Of a DNA stretch of 64,000 nt, positions 33,956 through 42,598 are shown in pieces. The notes under the pieces are model-generated. The model ran no database searches, was not told the origin of the DNA, and saw only the letters and a list, made by a program, of their open reading frames with translations. A program made the position numbers and the translations under genes. Source of the stretch: G965230065 sp965230065 (GTDB lineage Bacteria; Bacteroidota; Bacteroidia; Cytophagales; Cyclobacteriaceae); contig OZ245942.1 of assembly GCA_965230065.1 (NCBI GenBank), forward strand, positions 6,882,001 to 6,946,000. Reading direction: 5' to 3'. Each line of letters opens with the position of its first letter. Position 1 is the stretch's first letter.

Positions 33956-34837
33956 TCATTTCCTCAACACCCTTCTCATCAAAGGATAAGCCAAAACGGC
34001 CAGCAGGATAATACACGTGCCCCCATAAAAGCCGGTGGTCATTTTCTCTTTTTCTCCAAAAATCAGTACTGCCAGGATAATGCCGTAAACAGGTTCCAGG
34101 TTATTGGTGAGGTTGAGGGCAAAGGCGGATATTTTTTGCATCAACTCCACTGAGGCTGAGTAGGCATATACGGTGCAGACCAAAGCCAAAACCAATAAAT
34201 AAACCCAATCGGAAGCAGAAGGAGTTATTTGCAAGGCATCACCAGCCCAAAACAGGGCAAACAGCGGAAGAAAAATGGCAGCTCCCAGCCATGCCCCGCA
34301 CATTTCGTAAAACATAATGGTGTAGGCATTGTGCTTTTTGGTAAACTGGCTGTTGATGACTGTAAACAAAGCAGCTAACAAAGCAGAGCCCAGTGCCATC
34401 ACCAGGCCAAGGGCATGGTCAAACTCAAACCGGAAGATGACATACAAACCTGCCAGGGCTACAATGCCCAGCAATACCTCAAACAACCAAACCTTTCTTT
34501 TGTAGAGAAGAGGCTCAATAAAGCTGGTCCAGAGCGAGGTGGTAGCCATCCCGGCCAGGCAAACGGAAGCTGTGGAGATTTTGGCCGAGCCAAAGAATAA
34601 TATCCAATGCGCTGCCATGATCCCCCCCGTTGCCATCATTTTGATGATATTCGGCGTTCCAATATTAAAAGTTCTTCCCCGTGCAAACAATAATATACCA
34701 AGGCCCAGGGCAGCAAGTAAAGTGCGGTAAAATACAATAACAGGCGAGGAAACAGCAATGAGTACGCCAAGAATGGCAGTGAAACCCCAAAGAAATATCA
34801 CTCCATGTAATTTCAAATGATGCCTAAAAGCAGTCAC
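33956..34837 (-). CDS. DMT-superfamily (EamA) transporter
   Basis: A 293-residue membrane protein with about ten hydrophobic helices in two EamA repeats (first ~10-140, second ~150-285). VIFLWGFTAILGVL opens the first repeat; NLTNNLEPVYGIILAVLIFGE is the typical block near the end of the second, then a basic C-terminus. Transports unknown metabolites, often amino acids or their derivatives. It overlaps the LptG-like gene by one base and is last in the minus-strand tgt-lptG-DMT group. Confidence 0.9.
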   Translation of the reverse strand: MTAFRHHLKLHGVIFLWGFTAILGVLIAVSSPVIVFYRTLLAALGLGILLFARGRTFNIGTPNIIKMMATGGIMAAHWILFFGSAKISTASVCLAGMATTSLWTSFIEPLLYKRKVWLFEVLLGIVALAGLYVIFRFEFDHALGLVMALGSALLAALFTVINSQFTKKHNAYTIMFYEMCGAWLGAAIFLPLFALFWAGDALQITPSASDWVYLLVLALVCTVYAYSASVELMQKISAFALNLTNNLEPVYGIILAVLIFGEKEKMTTGFYGGTCIILLAVLAYPLMRRVLRK

Positions 34838-35910
34838 TAACGGGGCACTGTTTTATACAATAATACACCAACACCAGAGAAAACAATATTGGGTATCCAC
34901 ACGGCAAAGATGGGATTCATGGTATTTACTTCGGCAATGCTTTTTGCAAAGATAAAAAAGATGATATACACGAAAGCCAGTAAAAAGCCCATGGCAATCT
35001 GAAAACTGGAACCACCCCGACGCTTGCGGGCAGCCATGATTAACCCGATTAGGGTAAGAATAATGGCAGAAAAAGGAGCCATAAACCGAATATATTTTTC
35101 TACCAGGTAAAGGGGAATGTCATTGGCTCCTCTTTCACGCAATTCAGCTATGTAATGGTTCAGTTCAGGGATGGTCATGGTCTCGAACAAACCATGTGTA
35201 CTTTTAAAATCCTTGGGCGTAATCAACAACGTAGTATCCATTTCCTGCCCTTTCTCAAAAGATTCTTTGAACCCGTCAAAGGAATGCAATTGCCAGTTTT
35301 TCAGCTTCCAGCTTGCCTGGGCTGAGTCCCACTCAATACGCCGTGCCGAGAGTTTCTCCCGCAATTCGTTATTTTCTATTTTTTCAAGAGTAAACCGGTA
35401 ACCTACATCTGAGTGATTATTATACCGTTCCATATAGGCATAATCATTGGGGCCAATTTTCATGTGAATATCTTCCTCACTGTAAGTAAATGGGCTTTTT
35501 ACATATTTTATTTCAAAGGCAATCCGGTCTTTATTGGCATTAGGAATAACCCATCCATTCAGATAAAAACTCAAGGCAGCAATAAACGCAGACCCTACCA
35601 AATACGGGCGCATTAAACGTTCAAAACTGATACCACTGCTCAACATGGCAATAATCTCAGTATGCCCTGATAACTTGGCTGTTACAAAAATGGTGGCAAT
35701 AAAAACGGTGATGGGGGTTATCAGGCTGGCTATATAGGGTATGAAGTCAAAATAGTAGGCAGCAATCTCAAGCGCACCCAACTTGTGCTCCATGAAATCA
35801 TCGTTCTTTTCGGTAAAGTCTATCACCGAAATGACCAGCACCAGGATAAACACCACAAAAAAGAAGGTGCTCAGAATTTTTTTCAGTATATACCAGTCTA
35901 ATTTTTTCAT
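34837..35910 (-). CDS. LptF/LptG family lipopolysaccharide export permease
   Basis: A 357-residue YjgP/YjgQ-type protein. Two N-terminal helices (IDFTEKNDDF after the first, then FIPYIASLITPITVFIATIF), the conserved TAKLSGHTEIIAMLSSGISF cytoplasmic loop, a periplasmic jelly-roll-like domain (~125-265), and three C-terminal helices (FMAPFSAIILTLIGLIMAAR). With LptB and its partner it should extract LPS from the inner membrane. Only one such permease gene is in the window. It sits 9 bases after tgt, an arrangement I know from other Bacteroidota. Confidence 0.93.
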   Translation of the reverse strand: MKKLDWYILKKILSTFFFVVFILVLVISVIDFTEKNDDFMEHKLGALEIAAYYFDFIPYIASLITPITVFIATIFVTAKLSGHTEIIAMLSSGISFERLMRPYLVGSAFIAALSFYLNGWVIPNANKDRIAFEIKYVKSPFTYSEEDIHMKIGPNDYAYMERYNNHSDVGYRFTLEKIENNELREKLSARRIEWDSAQASWKLKNWQLHSFDGFKESFEKGQEMDTTLLITPKDFKSTHGLFETMTIPELNHYIAELRERGANDIPLYLVEKYIRFMAPFSAIILTLIGLIMAARKRRGGSSFQIAMGFLLAFVYIIFFIFAKSIAEVNTMNPIFAVWIPNIVFSGVGVLLYKTVPR

Positions 35911-35919
35911 TGTATTATC

Positions 35920-37050
35920 TCACAGCCTTATCATCAATTGACGTACCATTTTTTCTTTCCAGGTAGCAAAGCTTCCATTTTGGATGTGCTCCCGGGCCTG
36001 GCGTACCAACCATAAGTACAACGTCAGGTTTTGAATACTACATATTTGAGCACCCAGTATTTCTTTAGAAAGAATTAAATGGCGAAGATAAGCCCTCGAA
36101 TAGCTTGTACTCACATATCCGCCTAAAGTTGCATCAATGGGCGAAAAATCTTCTTTCCACTTCTCATTGCGTATATTAATAATACCTTCTGTTGTAAAAA
36201 GCATCCCATTCCGCGCATTTCGCGTGGGCATTACACAATCGAACATATCTACCCCCAGGGCAATAGATTCTAAAATATTGGCCGGCGTACCCACCCCCAT
36301 GAGATAGCGGGGTTTATCTTTGGGCAGGATGTCACACACCAGTTCGGTCATCTCATACATCATTTCGGCAGGCTCACCCACGGCCAGGCCACCAATGGCA
36401 TTCCCTTCCCGGTTAGTAGCAGCAATAGCTTCGGCTGACTGTGTGCGCAAATCTTTGTAAACACTTCCCTGTACAATCGGAAAAAAGGTTTGCTGAAAAC
36501 CATATTTTCCATCTGTTTGGTCAAAATGATTACAACAGCGATGCAGCCAGCGATGGGTACGCTCCATAGAATCTTTGGCATACTCATATTCACAGGGAAA
36601 AGGTGTGCATTCATCAAAAGCCATTATAATATCAGCCCCAATACTTCGCTGAATATCTACAGCGCTTTCAGGCGTAAAAGTATGCCGGGAGCCATCAATA
36701 TGCGATTGAAAAGTCACACCTTCTTCCGTTATTTTCCGCTTTTCAGAAAGAGAGTATACCTGATACCCCCCACTGTCGGTAAGGATTGGCCCATCCCAAC
36801 CATTGAACCGATGCAGACCTCCGGCTTTTTCCAGCACTTCCAGTCCGGGCCTGAGGTACAAATGGTAGGTGTTTCCTAAAATAATCTCTGCTCCAATATC
36901 CTGGGTTAATTCACGCTGGTGTATAGCTTTCACCGTACCTGCGGTACCTACAGGCATAAATATGGGTGTTTGGATCTTTCCATGATCAGTGGTGACCTCC
37001 CCTATTCTTGCTTTGGTAGCCTTGTCGGTTGCTAACACTGTATATTTCAT
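35920..37050 (-). CDS. tgt: tRNA-guanine(34) transglycosylase, zinc cysteines absent
   Basis: About 376 residues. It exchanges guanine 34 of GUN-anticodon tRNAs for a queuine precursor. Motifs: FMPVGTAGTVKAIHQREL (~30), ILTDSGGYQVYSLS (~95; the general-base Asp), SIGADIIMAFDECTPFP, IGGLAVGEP (~230), YLMGVGTPANIL and DCVMPTRNARNG (nucleophile Asp). In the usual zinc loop (CxCxxC before YSRAYLRHL) all three cysteines are replaced (TLGGYVSTSYSRAYLRHL), and the later His is also not evident. The start at 37050 (MKYTVLATDK) fits the family; the frame extends upstream to 37089 without support. First gene of tgt-lptG-DMT. Confidence 0.94.
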   Translation of the reverse strand: MKYTVLATDKATKARIGEVTTDHGKIQTPIFMPVGTAGTVKAIHQRELTQDIGAEIILGNTYHLYLRPGLEVLEKAGGLHRFNGWDGPILTDSGGYQVYSLSEKRKITEEGVTFQSHIDGSRHTFTPESAVDIQRSIGADIIMAFDECTPFPCEYEYAKDSMERTHRWLHRCCNHFDQTDGKYGFQQTFFPIVQGSVYKDLRTQSAEAIAATNREGNAIGGLAVGEPAEMMYEMTELVCDILPKDKPRYLMGVGTPANILESIALGVDMFDCVMPTRNARNGMLFTTEGIINIRNEKWKEDFSPIDATLGGYVSTSYSRAYLRHLILSKEILGAQICSIQNLTLYLWLVRQAREHIQNGSFATWKEKMVRQLMIRL

Positions 37051-37208
37051 TTTTGCATGTTTTTTTTGTATATTATGACAAATAACCATTCAGCCAACTT
37101 TCAAAATTAGGGGTTAGCCCCTATTAATTTGAAGGATAAAGCCTATTTATTTCAGCCGGTTGGCTCTTTATATTTGGCCAAGGCCAAAAGTATCAATTTA
37201 CATCGAAC

Positions 37209-37463
37209 ATGTTGTATTCTGGAATCCACCCCATGAACCGATCACAAATATATGCCTTGCCCAAGCATATCAACCAGCATGGCGAATTGGTAATTTACAT
37301 AAAAGACTTTGCCAACCTCATGGGCATGGCTCCGAAAGAAGTGGAAGTTACCCGTATTCACCTGGTATACGGCTTGTCACTTGACCACGATGATTACAAC
37401 TTGTTTGTTCCTAAAACTATTCTCCTGTCAGATGCCATCCTTATTGCTGATAGCCTGAGCTAA
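37209..37463 (+). CDS. Small protein of unknown function
   Basis: An 84-residue protein divergent from tgt, with no signal or membrane segment. The middle (LVIYIKDFANLMGMAPKEVE) has a helix-turn-helix-like rhythm but no family was recognised. The ATG at 37233 (MNRSQIYALPKHI) is an alternative start. Coding is plausible from its even composition and the lack of a better frame. A GC-rich hairpin (AGGGG/CCCCT, 37109-37122) lies upstream. Confidence 0.4.
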   Translation: MLYSGIHPMNRSQIYALPKHINQHGELVIYIKDFANLMGMAPKEVEVTRIHLVYGLSLDHDDYNLFVPKTILLSDAILIADSLS

Positions 37464-37559
37464 TTTTAATTTTCTTCTTTACATTTGATACTTGCTTAAC
37501 TGTAGCCCGTCTGTGTATTAGTTTCATTGATAGCCTGTACAGTTATAAATATTATAATC

Positions 37560-38069
37560 ATGAGAAGACCAACATCCGGTGAAGCATCTGACTTTTATTT
37601 TCGCTATATCAATCAGGTGCAAGAGGAATATTTTTTACAAGCATTGATGGATAATGCTGAAAATACCCCGATATTTCTTAATCAGTTATCTCTTTCACAA
37701 TGGCATCATCAATATGCTTCCGGCAAGTGGACCATTAAAGAAGTAATACTTCACGTAATTGATAGTGAACGCATATTTGCCTACCGGGCGTTGCGCATTG
37801 CCAGGGGCGACCAAACTCCCCTGCCCGGCTTTGAGCAGGATGATTATGTACCTTTATCCAACGCCAATGAGCGATCTCCCGAAAGTATCATCAACGAATA
37901 TAAAGCCGTCAGGAATGCGACTTTGGCCATGTTCAAAAATTTTGATGAAGAGATGCTTAACCGCATTGGAACAGCCAGTGATTCTCCCGTATCAGTTTTA
38001 GCATTGGGCTTTATTATCGCCGGGCACGAACAGCATCATTTAAATATTTTGAAAGAGAGGTACTTGTGA
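37560..38069 (+). CDS. DinB-family protein
   Basis: About 169 residues; the start at 37560 (MRRPTSGEASDFY) is preferred over 37527. It is a four-helix DinB_2 bundle: YASGKWTIKEVILHVIDSER (~58-77) with the first metal His (LHVID), then IARGDQTPLPGFEQDDYV, and the C-terminal GHEQHHLNILKERYL giving the other histidines. DinB-like proteins are metal-binding thiol-transferase-like or damage-linked enzymes; the substrate cannot be told. It is followed directly by the inverted-repeat element at 38109. Confidence 0.88.
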   Translation: MRRPTSGEASDFYFRYINQVQEEYFLQALMDNAENTPIFLNQLSLSQWHHQYASGKWTIKEVILHVIDSERIFAYRALRIARGDQTPLPGFEQDDYVPLSNANERSPESIINEYKAVRNATLAMFKNFDEEMLNRIGTASDSPVSVLALGFIIAGHEQHHLNILKERYL

Positions 38070-38108
38070 GAGGGTTGAACCAGTACGAACAAAAAAGTTC
38101 TGTCGAAT

Positions 38109-38310
38109 TGTGGTACAGGCATCTTGCCCAATGTCATCAACTTAAGGGCTTTTCCCTCGCTCCCCCAGCCCCAAAATGGGCGACCTAGCGCACAATCATT
38201 ATGTGCGGCGGTTCCTTCAGGGATTTCAAGGGGTGCGGCGGGCTTAAGCGGTCCGCCGCGGTTGACAGCATTAGGCATCCTGCCTGTGCAGGCGAGACAC
38301 CTGTACCACA
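38109..38310. repeat. MITE-like element with 20-base terminal inverted repeats
   Basis: The left end TGTGGTACAGGCATCTTGCC (38109-38128) matches the complement of 38291-38310, TGTGGTACAGGTGTCTCGCC, at 17 of 20 positions. Inside are further inverted words (AATGTCATCAAC against AATGCTGTCAACC; CTTAAGGGC against GGGCTTAAG) and GC-rich runs. No coding frame or transposase. Length 202 bases. Confidence 0.65.
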
Positions 38311-38364
38311 GTTATTTTCATCCGGCAAAATATTTTTGTTTGCACTAAAATTGACGAAGAAAAG

Positions 38365-40359
38365 TTAGTTCACAGGGGATATTTTCATCACAAACCCGCC
38401 CCCGGGGGCCAGGTCAAAGCTTACATTGCTGTTGGTATTTACTTCTCTTTTTTCACGGACATATTCTTCTCCCAAACGGGCAGCATTGATACCATCCCGG
38501 TAAATAGCTGCCTCGTAGCTCCCGGCATCCAGAAAAGAAAGGGCTACATTTAAGTTTCTTGCTTCCCAGTCGGTCATGCCACCTACATACCAGGCATCCC
38601 CTTTGCGACGGGCTATGACGGCATATTCGCCTACTTTTCCGTCCAGTGCAACGGTTTCATCCCATGAAACGGGTACATCTGCTAAAAACTCCATGATTTC
38701 CGGCTCTGCTTCGTATTTCGTGGGGGCATCGGCCAGCATTTGCAAGGGCGCCTCATACACCACATACATGGCCAGTTGCTGGCAACGTGTACCCTGGCTC
38801 ACGGGGCGGTCAAATATTACTTTAAAATCCTGCCGATTCATGTTGGTCATGCCTCCCGGCGTATAATCCATCGGCCCGGCCAACATGCGAATGAACGGAA
38901 TGGAAACGGCGTGTTCGGGGGTAGTGCCATTGGGTTCTGCAAATTTGTTGTATTCCAGCCCGCGTACAGCTTCGTGGTTGATCACATTGGGAAATGCCCG
39001 GCTCATACCCGTAGGTTTGTAAGCACCATGAAAGTTTACCAAAATGTTTCTTTCAGCCGCTGCTTCGGCAATGCGGTAATAAAAATCAACCATTTGCTGG
39101 TCATCCCTGTCCATAAAATCTATTTTCAGGCCTTTTACACCCCATTCTTCAAAAATGGGCATCACTTCCTCCAGTTGGCGGTCCAGCGTGCGGGCCACGC
39201 ACCAGAGGAATACATCTACCCCTTTTTGGTTGGCATAGTCTATCACTTCTTTCACATCTACATCTTCGCTGATATCGGTAAGGTCAAATACGTGCGACCA
39301 GCATTCATCCAGGTTGATATATTCCAGTCCGTTGGCAGCGGCAAAATCAACGTAATATTTGAAAGTTTCTGTGTTGCAGCCCGTTTCAAAATCCACCCCG
39401 CTCAGGTTCCATGCATTCCACCAGTCCCAGGCCACCTTGCCGGGCTTTACCCATGAAAAGTCCATTTCCGGGTTGGGGGCTTCACTGAGTTTGTAAACCA
39501 AATCGGTATCCAGCAATTCGGCATCATTGGTGGCTATTTTGAACACCCGCCAGGGAAATTCGCGTTCGCCCCTGCTTTCTGCCAAATAATTTGCACGCTC
39601 TTGTACTTTTAAGCTCAAATCACGATGACCTCCGGGGGCAGTAGATGTAGGGTATTTTGGAAAAGCAGCCCTTAAAACGTTGTTTTCTTCCGCTTTTCTC
39701 GACAAATAGGCGTGCGGATAGTCTTTCACATCCGCCTCGGTAATGCCGATTTTCATACCATTTTCAACAGCTATCAAAGCAGGTAAAACAGCGATAGAAT
39801 CCTCCGGGAATTCAGAGATTTGATGATAGGAGTAAAAATCTTCATAACTACTCTCAAATGAATTCTCTCTGGGATGAGAAGCATAAATAGCGGTTCCTTC
39901 GGGCAAACGGAGGGAAAACTCCTCTGCTGTTACCGTAATTTCATCCCCAATGTCTGTGATAAATTTGTAAGCGAACCCTTCATCATAAACCCTGAACACC
40001 AGTGAAAACCGTGGGCGTTTCCTAAACTCGATCACCATTTCGTTATAATGATCTTTTATGACTGCCCGTTTCCCGTACAAAGGGGTAATTTCGGTATTCA
40101 CCAAATGAATGCGGTTACGACGCACTTTGGCCTTTTCCCCCAGCACATCCCCGCTCCCTAAAGTCAAGCTGATGGGTGAAGGCAAAATCAGCGTTTCATC
40201 CTGATATTGGAGGGCATAAGTAATTTGATCGCCTACAGCAATGGTTACAGTCAGTTTTCCATCGGGCGACTGAACGGTAAGTTCTTTATTTTTTTGGGTA
40301 AGCCCTGTTGAAATTATTGTAAATAATAAGGTAAATTGAAGTAGAAAACGTTTCTGCAT
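38365..40359 (-). CDS. GH97 family glycoside hydrolase
   Basis: A 664-residue secreted protein (signal ISTGLTQK, ~15-22). The N-terminal beta-super-sandwich starts ELTVQSPDGKLTVTIAVGDQ; the TIM barrel has KPGKVAWDWWNAWN (~315), EYINLDECWSHVF (~345), GLKIDFMDRDDQQM (~412) and NFHGAYKPTG (~440); a C-terminal beta sandwich follows. GH97 includes inverting alpha-glucosidases (SusB) and retaining alpha-galactosidases. The Asp in KIDFMD aligns by eye with the nucleophile of the retaining type, so an alpha-galactosidase is the better guess. No polysaccharide locus is adjacent. Confidence 0.93.
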   Translation of the reverse strand: MQKRFLLQFTLLFTIISTGLTQKNKELTVQSPDGKLTVTIAVGDQITYALQYQDETLILPSPISLTLGSGDVLGEKAKVRRNRIHLVNTEITPLYGKRAVIKDHYNEMVIEFRKRPRFSLVFRVYDEGFAYKFITDIGDEITVTAEEFSLRLPEGTAIYASHPRENSFESSYEDFYSYHQISEFPEDSIAVLPALIAVENGMKIGITEADVKDYPHAYLSRKAEENNVLRAAFPKYPTSTAPGGHRDLSLKVQERANYLAESRGEREFPWRVFKIATNDAELLDTDLVYKLSEAPNPEMDFSWVKPGKVAWDWWNAWNLSGVDFETGCNTETFKYYVDFAAANGLEYINLDECWSHVFDLTDISEDVDVKEVIDYANQKGVDVFLWCVARTLDRQLEEVMPIFEEWGVKGLKIDFMDRDDQQMVDFYYRIAEAAAERNILVNFHGAYKPTGMSRAFPNVINHEAVRGLEYNKFAEPNGTTPEHAVSIPFIRMLAGPMDYTPGGMTNMNRQDFKVIFDRPVSQGTRCQQLAMYVVYEAPLQMLADAPTKYEAEPEIMEFLADVPVSWDETVALDGKVGEYAVIARRKGDAWYVGGMTDWEARNLNVALSFLDAGSYEAAIYRDGINAARLGEEYVREKREVNTNSNVSFDLAPGGGFVMKISPVN

Positions 40360-40662
40360 CGGTAGTTTCTTAAAATCTTAATCAGGGCGTGAAATTAGAA
40401 AAAAAATTTAAAGATCATCGATATCATATTCTGTAAAGCCCTCCCATTGCTTTCTATAAAATTGAGAGTAGTTAAGCTTAAGCATGTCTAAAAATTTTAT
40501 TAAATTATTCAAAAAAGAATCATTTACTGTATTTGCCCGTAATTATTCAATAGGATTCATGCAGTTGATATGGAAAGTTTATGGACAAACCTCTGCTTTC
40601 CACCTTACTTTGTTATTAATTTATTAGCTTAATTTTCTTTACAATACATAGAAACCCATGCT
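40360..40662. other. AT-rich divergent spacer between GH97 and the Crp-like gene
   Basis: I find no gene, repeat or perfect promoter. It should hold the promoters of both flanking genes. TACTTTG at 40605-40611 resembles a -7 box but is one base short of TAnnTTTG. Confidence 0.4.
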
Positions 40663-41343
40663 ATGATCACCAACAAAAGTTTATGGTATTTCGAGGAAGT
40701 TGACTTTATCAACCTGTTTTGCCCGCAAAAGATTGTAGCGTTAGAACATCACCTGAAAGATAAAGTCTATAATAAAGGGGATTTTATTTACTTTATTGAT
40801 GAGCCTTCTGACTTCATGTATATCATCAAAGAGGGGCGTGTAAAAATTGGCGCTTATTCTGAAGATGGGAAAGAAATTGTAAAAGTTATACTTGCCCCCG
40901 GGCAAATGTTTGGAGAACTGGCACTGGCCGGTGAAGAAAAGCACAGCGACTATGCCCAGGCAATGGATGATGGCACCATCATTTGCCCAATGACCATTCA
41001 AGACATGAAAGACAGAATGGCTGATGACCAGGACTTAAGCCTGAGTATATTCAAAATGGTAGGAGACCGCATGCGTAAACTGGAAAGGCGTATAGAGTCG
41101 CTGGTATTCAAAGATGCCCGCACCCGGGTAATAGAATTTATCCGTGAACTGGCCGAAGAAAGAGGGCAAAAAGTGGGTTTTGAAACTATGGTAAAAAACC
41201 ATCTGAAACACCAGGACATTGCAGCACTCACGGGCACTTCCCGACAGACGGTTACCACTATCCTCAACGATTTGAAAGAGAAAAACCTTATCAACTTCGA
41301 CCGCCGGAAGATTTTGATCCGGGATATGGAGAAGTTGCGGTAG
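40663..41343 (+). CDS. Crp/Fnr-family transcriptional regulator
   Basis: A 226-residue protein. The cyclic-nucleotide-binding-like beta roll spans ~25-140 (YNKGDFIYFIDEPSDFMYII, VKIGAYSEDGKEIV, GQMFGELALAGEEKHSDYAQ). A long dimer helix (MRKLERRIESLVFKDARTRV) and the HTH_CRP domain (KHQDIAALTGTSRQTVTTIL, ~183-202) follow. There are no Fnr-type cysteines, and the Arg-Ser pair that binds cAMP in Crp is not present, so its signal is unknown. The recognition helix has TSRQTVTT. Monocistronic. Confidence 0.93.
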   Translation: MITNKSLWYFEEVDFINLFCPQKIVALEHHLKDKVYNKGDFIYFIDEPSDFMYIIKEGRVKIGAYSEDGKEIVKVILAPGQMFGELALAGEEKHSDYAQAMDDGTIICPMTIQDMKDRMADDQDLSLSIFKMVGDRMRKLERRIESLVFKDARTRVIEFIRELAEERGQKVGFETMVKNHLKHQDIAALTGTSRQTVTTILNDLKEKNLINFDRRKILIRDMEKLR

Positions 41344-41768
41344 TGTTATTTACTCTGCCAGTTGCCTGTTCTTGAACAACGGGCAGCCGGAAACCGGCAA
41401 CAGCCTAAATGACAACTAAATAGAATAAAGCTAGATTTTTACCTGAATGTCAATAAACAGACAAATTATTTCATCTAAATTCCATTAATTAGCTAAGGTA
41501 ATCATAGGCGATTATTGGATTTGCAAAGGCCTTGGTTCAGTGCAAGCTGTAACTAAGGCTTTTGTTGTTTTGGGAGTTGTTCACAAATTCTACTTCATTA
41601 TTCTGTGTAAGAAATTGTCGTTATTCCTCTTTTTTACAACATCTTCTCCCCTTTTAAATGAATCCCTACTTTCCAGCAAATTTTGTGTTTTTACCCCTAT
41701 TCTTTTCATGCGAATCCGCTTTTTAGCTTTCTAAAGCACAGGCTTATCTATATCTATCCTAAAAATTA
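41344..41768. other. Gene-free stretch with hairpins after the Crp-like gene
   Basis: Just after the stop lie GTTGCC/GGCAAC and GCCGG/CCGGC stems (about 41362-41405); the phrase CCAGTTGCCTGTT here recurs at 52422-52434. The rest is AT-rich. A short open frame (41540-41734) has no coding features. Nothing else seen. Confidence 0.45.
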
Positions 41769-41800
41769 TTTGTACTATTTATATATTTTTCCTACTTTTG
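41769..41800 (+). promoter_or_regulatory. Consensus Bacteroidota promoter
   Basis: TTTG (41769-41772), 20 bases, TACTTTTG (41793-41800). This matches the Bacteroidota primary sigma consensus TTTG-N19-21-TAnnTTTG exactly, 57 bases before the ATG at 41857. Confidence 0.75.
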
Positions 41801-41856
41801 ATATGCATATCATCAATAAATTTAAATAAAATACATCTGTAAGGTTTTTCCATATA

Positions 41857-42474
41857 ATGAAACACTTTCTCATCACTACCCTCAGCCTGGCCTTTAGCTT
41901 CAACTTGTATGCCCAGGAATTCCTCTCTGGAGAAGTAGCCTTTACCAACCACAAAATTATGGAAGGCAAGGTAGCCGTTGATTTCAAAACCAATACGGTA
42001 ATTGTGAAGCAGGAAGAAGATTACCGGATTTTCCATGCCTCCATGATATCACAGGTATCCACCGTAGCCCCTAATGACGAACTGATTATTTATAAAACTT
42101 ACCGGCACAAATCACCGGGTTTGCTCAACCGATGGGAAAGTAAACTCTTTGAAGTGGTTACTTTTGGGGAAATTGGTTTGCTCAAGCGGGGCATCGATTT
42201 TGCCACCACGGATGATGGAGACGGTTACACTATTTATGATTGGTACCTACAAGAAGAAGGACAAATCAAGTATATCAGGAACTTCAAGCGCCAACTCTTT
42301 GACCGCATGAACAACTACGGAGAGGAAGTGCTAGCGTACATGCAGTGCAGTGAGATTCAAAACATGCGCAATGGGGATGCCCTCTATCAAATTGTAAGTT
42401 ACTACAACAACCTCTGCAATGGCCATCGTGCCGGGGAGGAATGGTTCCAGGTATCGTTGCCTGGTAGTGAGTAA
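41857..42474 (+). CDS. Secreted protein of unknown function
   Basis: A 205-residue protein with a clear signal peptide (FLITTLSLAFSFNLYAQ, cut after ~20). The mature part begins FLSGEVAFTNHKIMEGKVAV, predicted beta, then a region with GEIGLLKRGIDFATTDDGDG, and a helical end (FKRQLFDRMNNYGEEV). Two cysteines near the C-terminus (MQCSEI, NNLCNG). I do not recognise the family. It has its own consensus promoter (41769-41800) and is followed by an unrelated oxidoreductase-type operon. Confidence 0.6.
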   Translation: MKHFLITTLSLAFSFNLYAQEFLSGEVAFTNHKIMEGKVAVDFKTNTVIVKQEEDYRIFHASMISQVSTVAPNDELIIYKTYRHKSPGLLNRWESKLFEVVTFGEIGLLKRGIDFATTDDGDGYTIYDWYLQEEGQIKYIRNFKRQLFDRMNNYGEEVLAYMQCSEIQNMRNGDALYQIVSYYNNLCNGHRAGEEWFQVSLPGSE

Positions 42475-42598
42475 CACATAGTAACGCCTTTCATTGTAAT
42501 AAAAAAGTTAACAAATACTAACCGATTTTTACCTGTTTTCACCTTAACAAAGACGTGGTTTTTCTTATCTTTACGAAAGAACAAGACTGTAATCTTAC

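Noticed and set aside
37109..37122. GC hairpin near tgt considered as a preQ1 riboswitch
   Set aside because: No A-rich tail or conserved core of preQ1 aptamers; just a short palindrome.
41540..41734. 64-codon open frame in the gap after the Crp-like gene
   Set aside because: No start context, no family-like features, AT-rich by composition; more likely chance.
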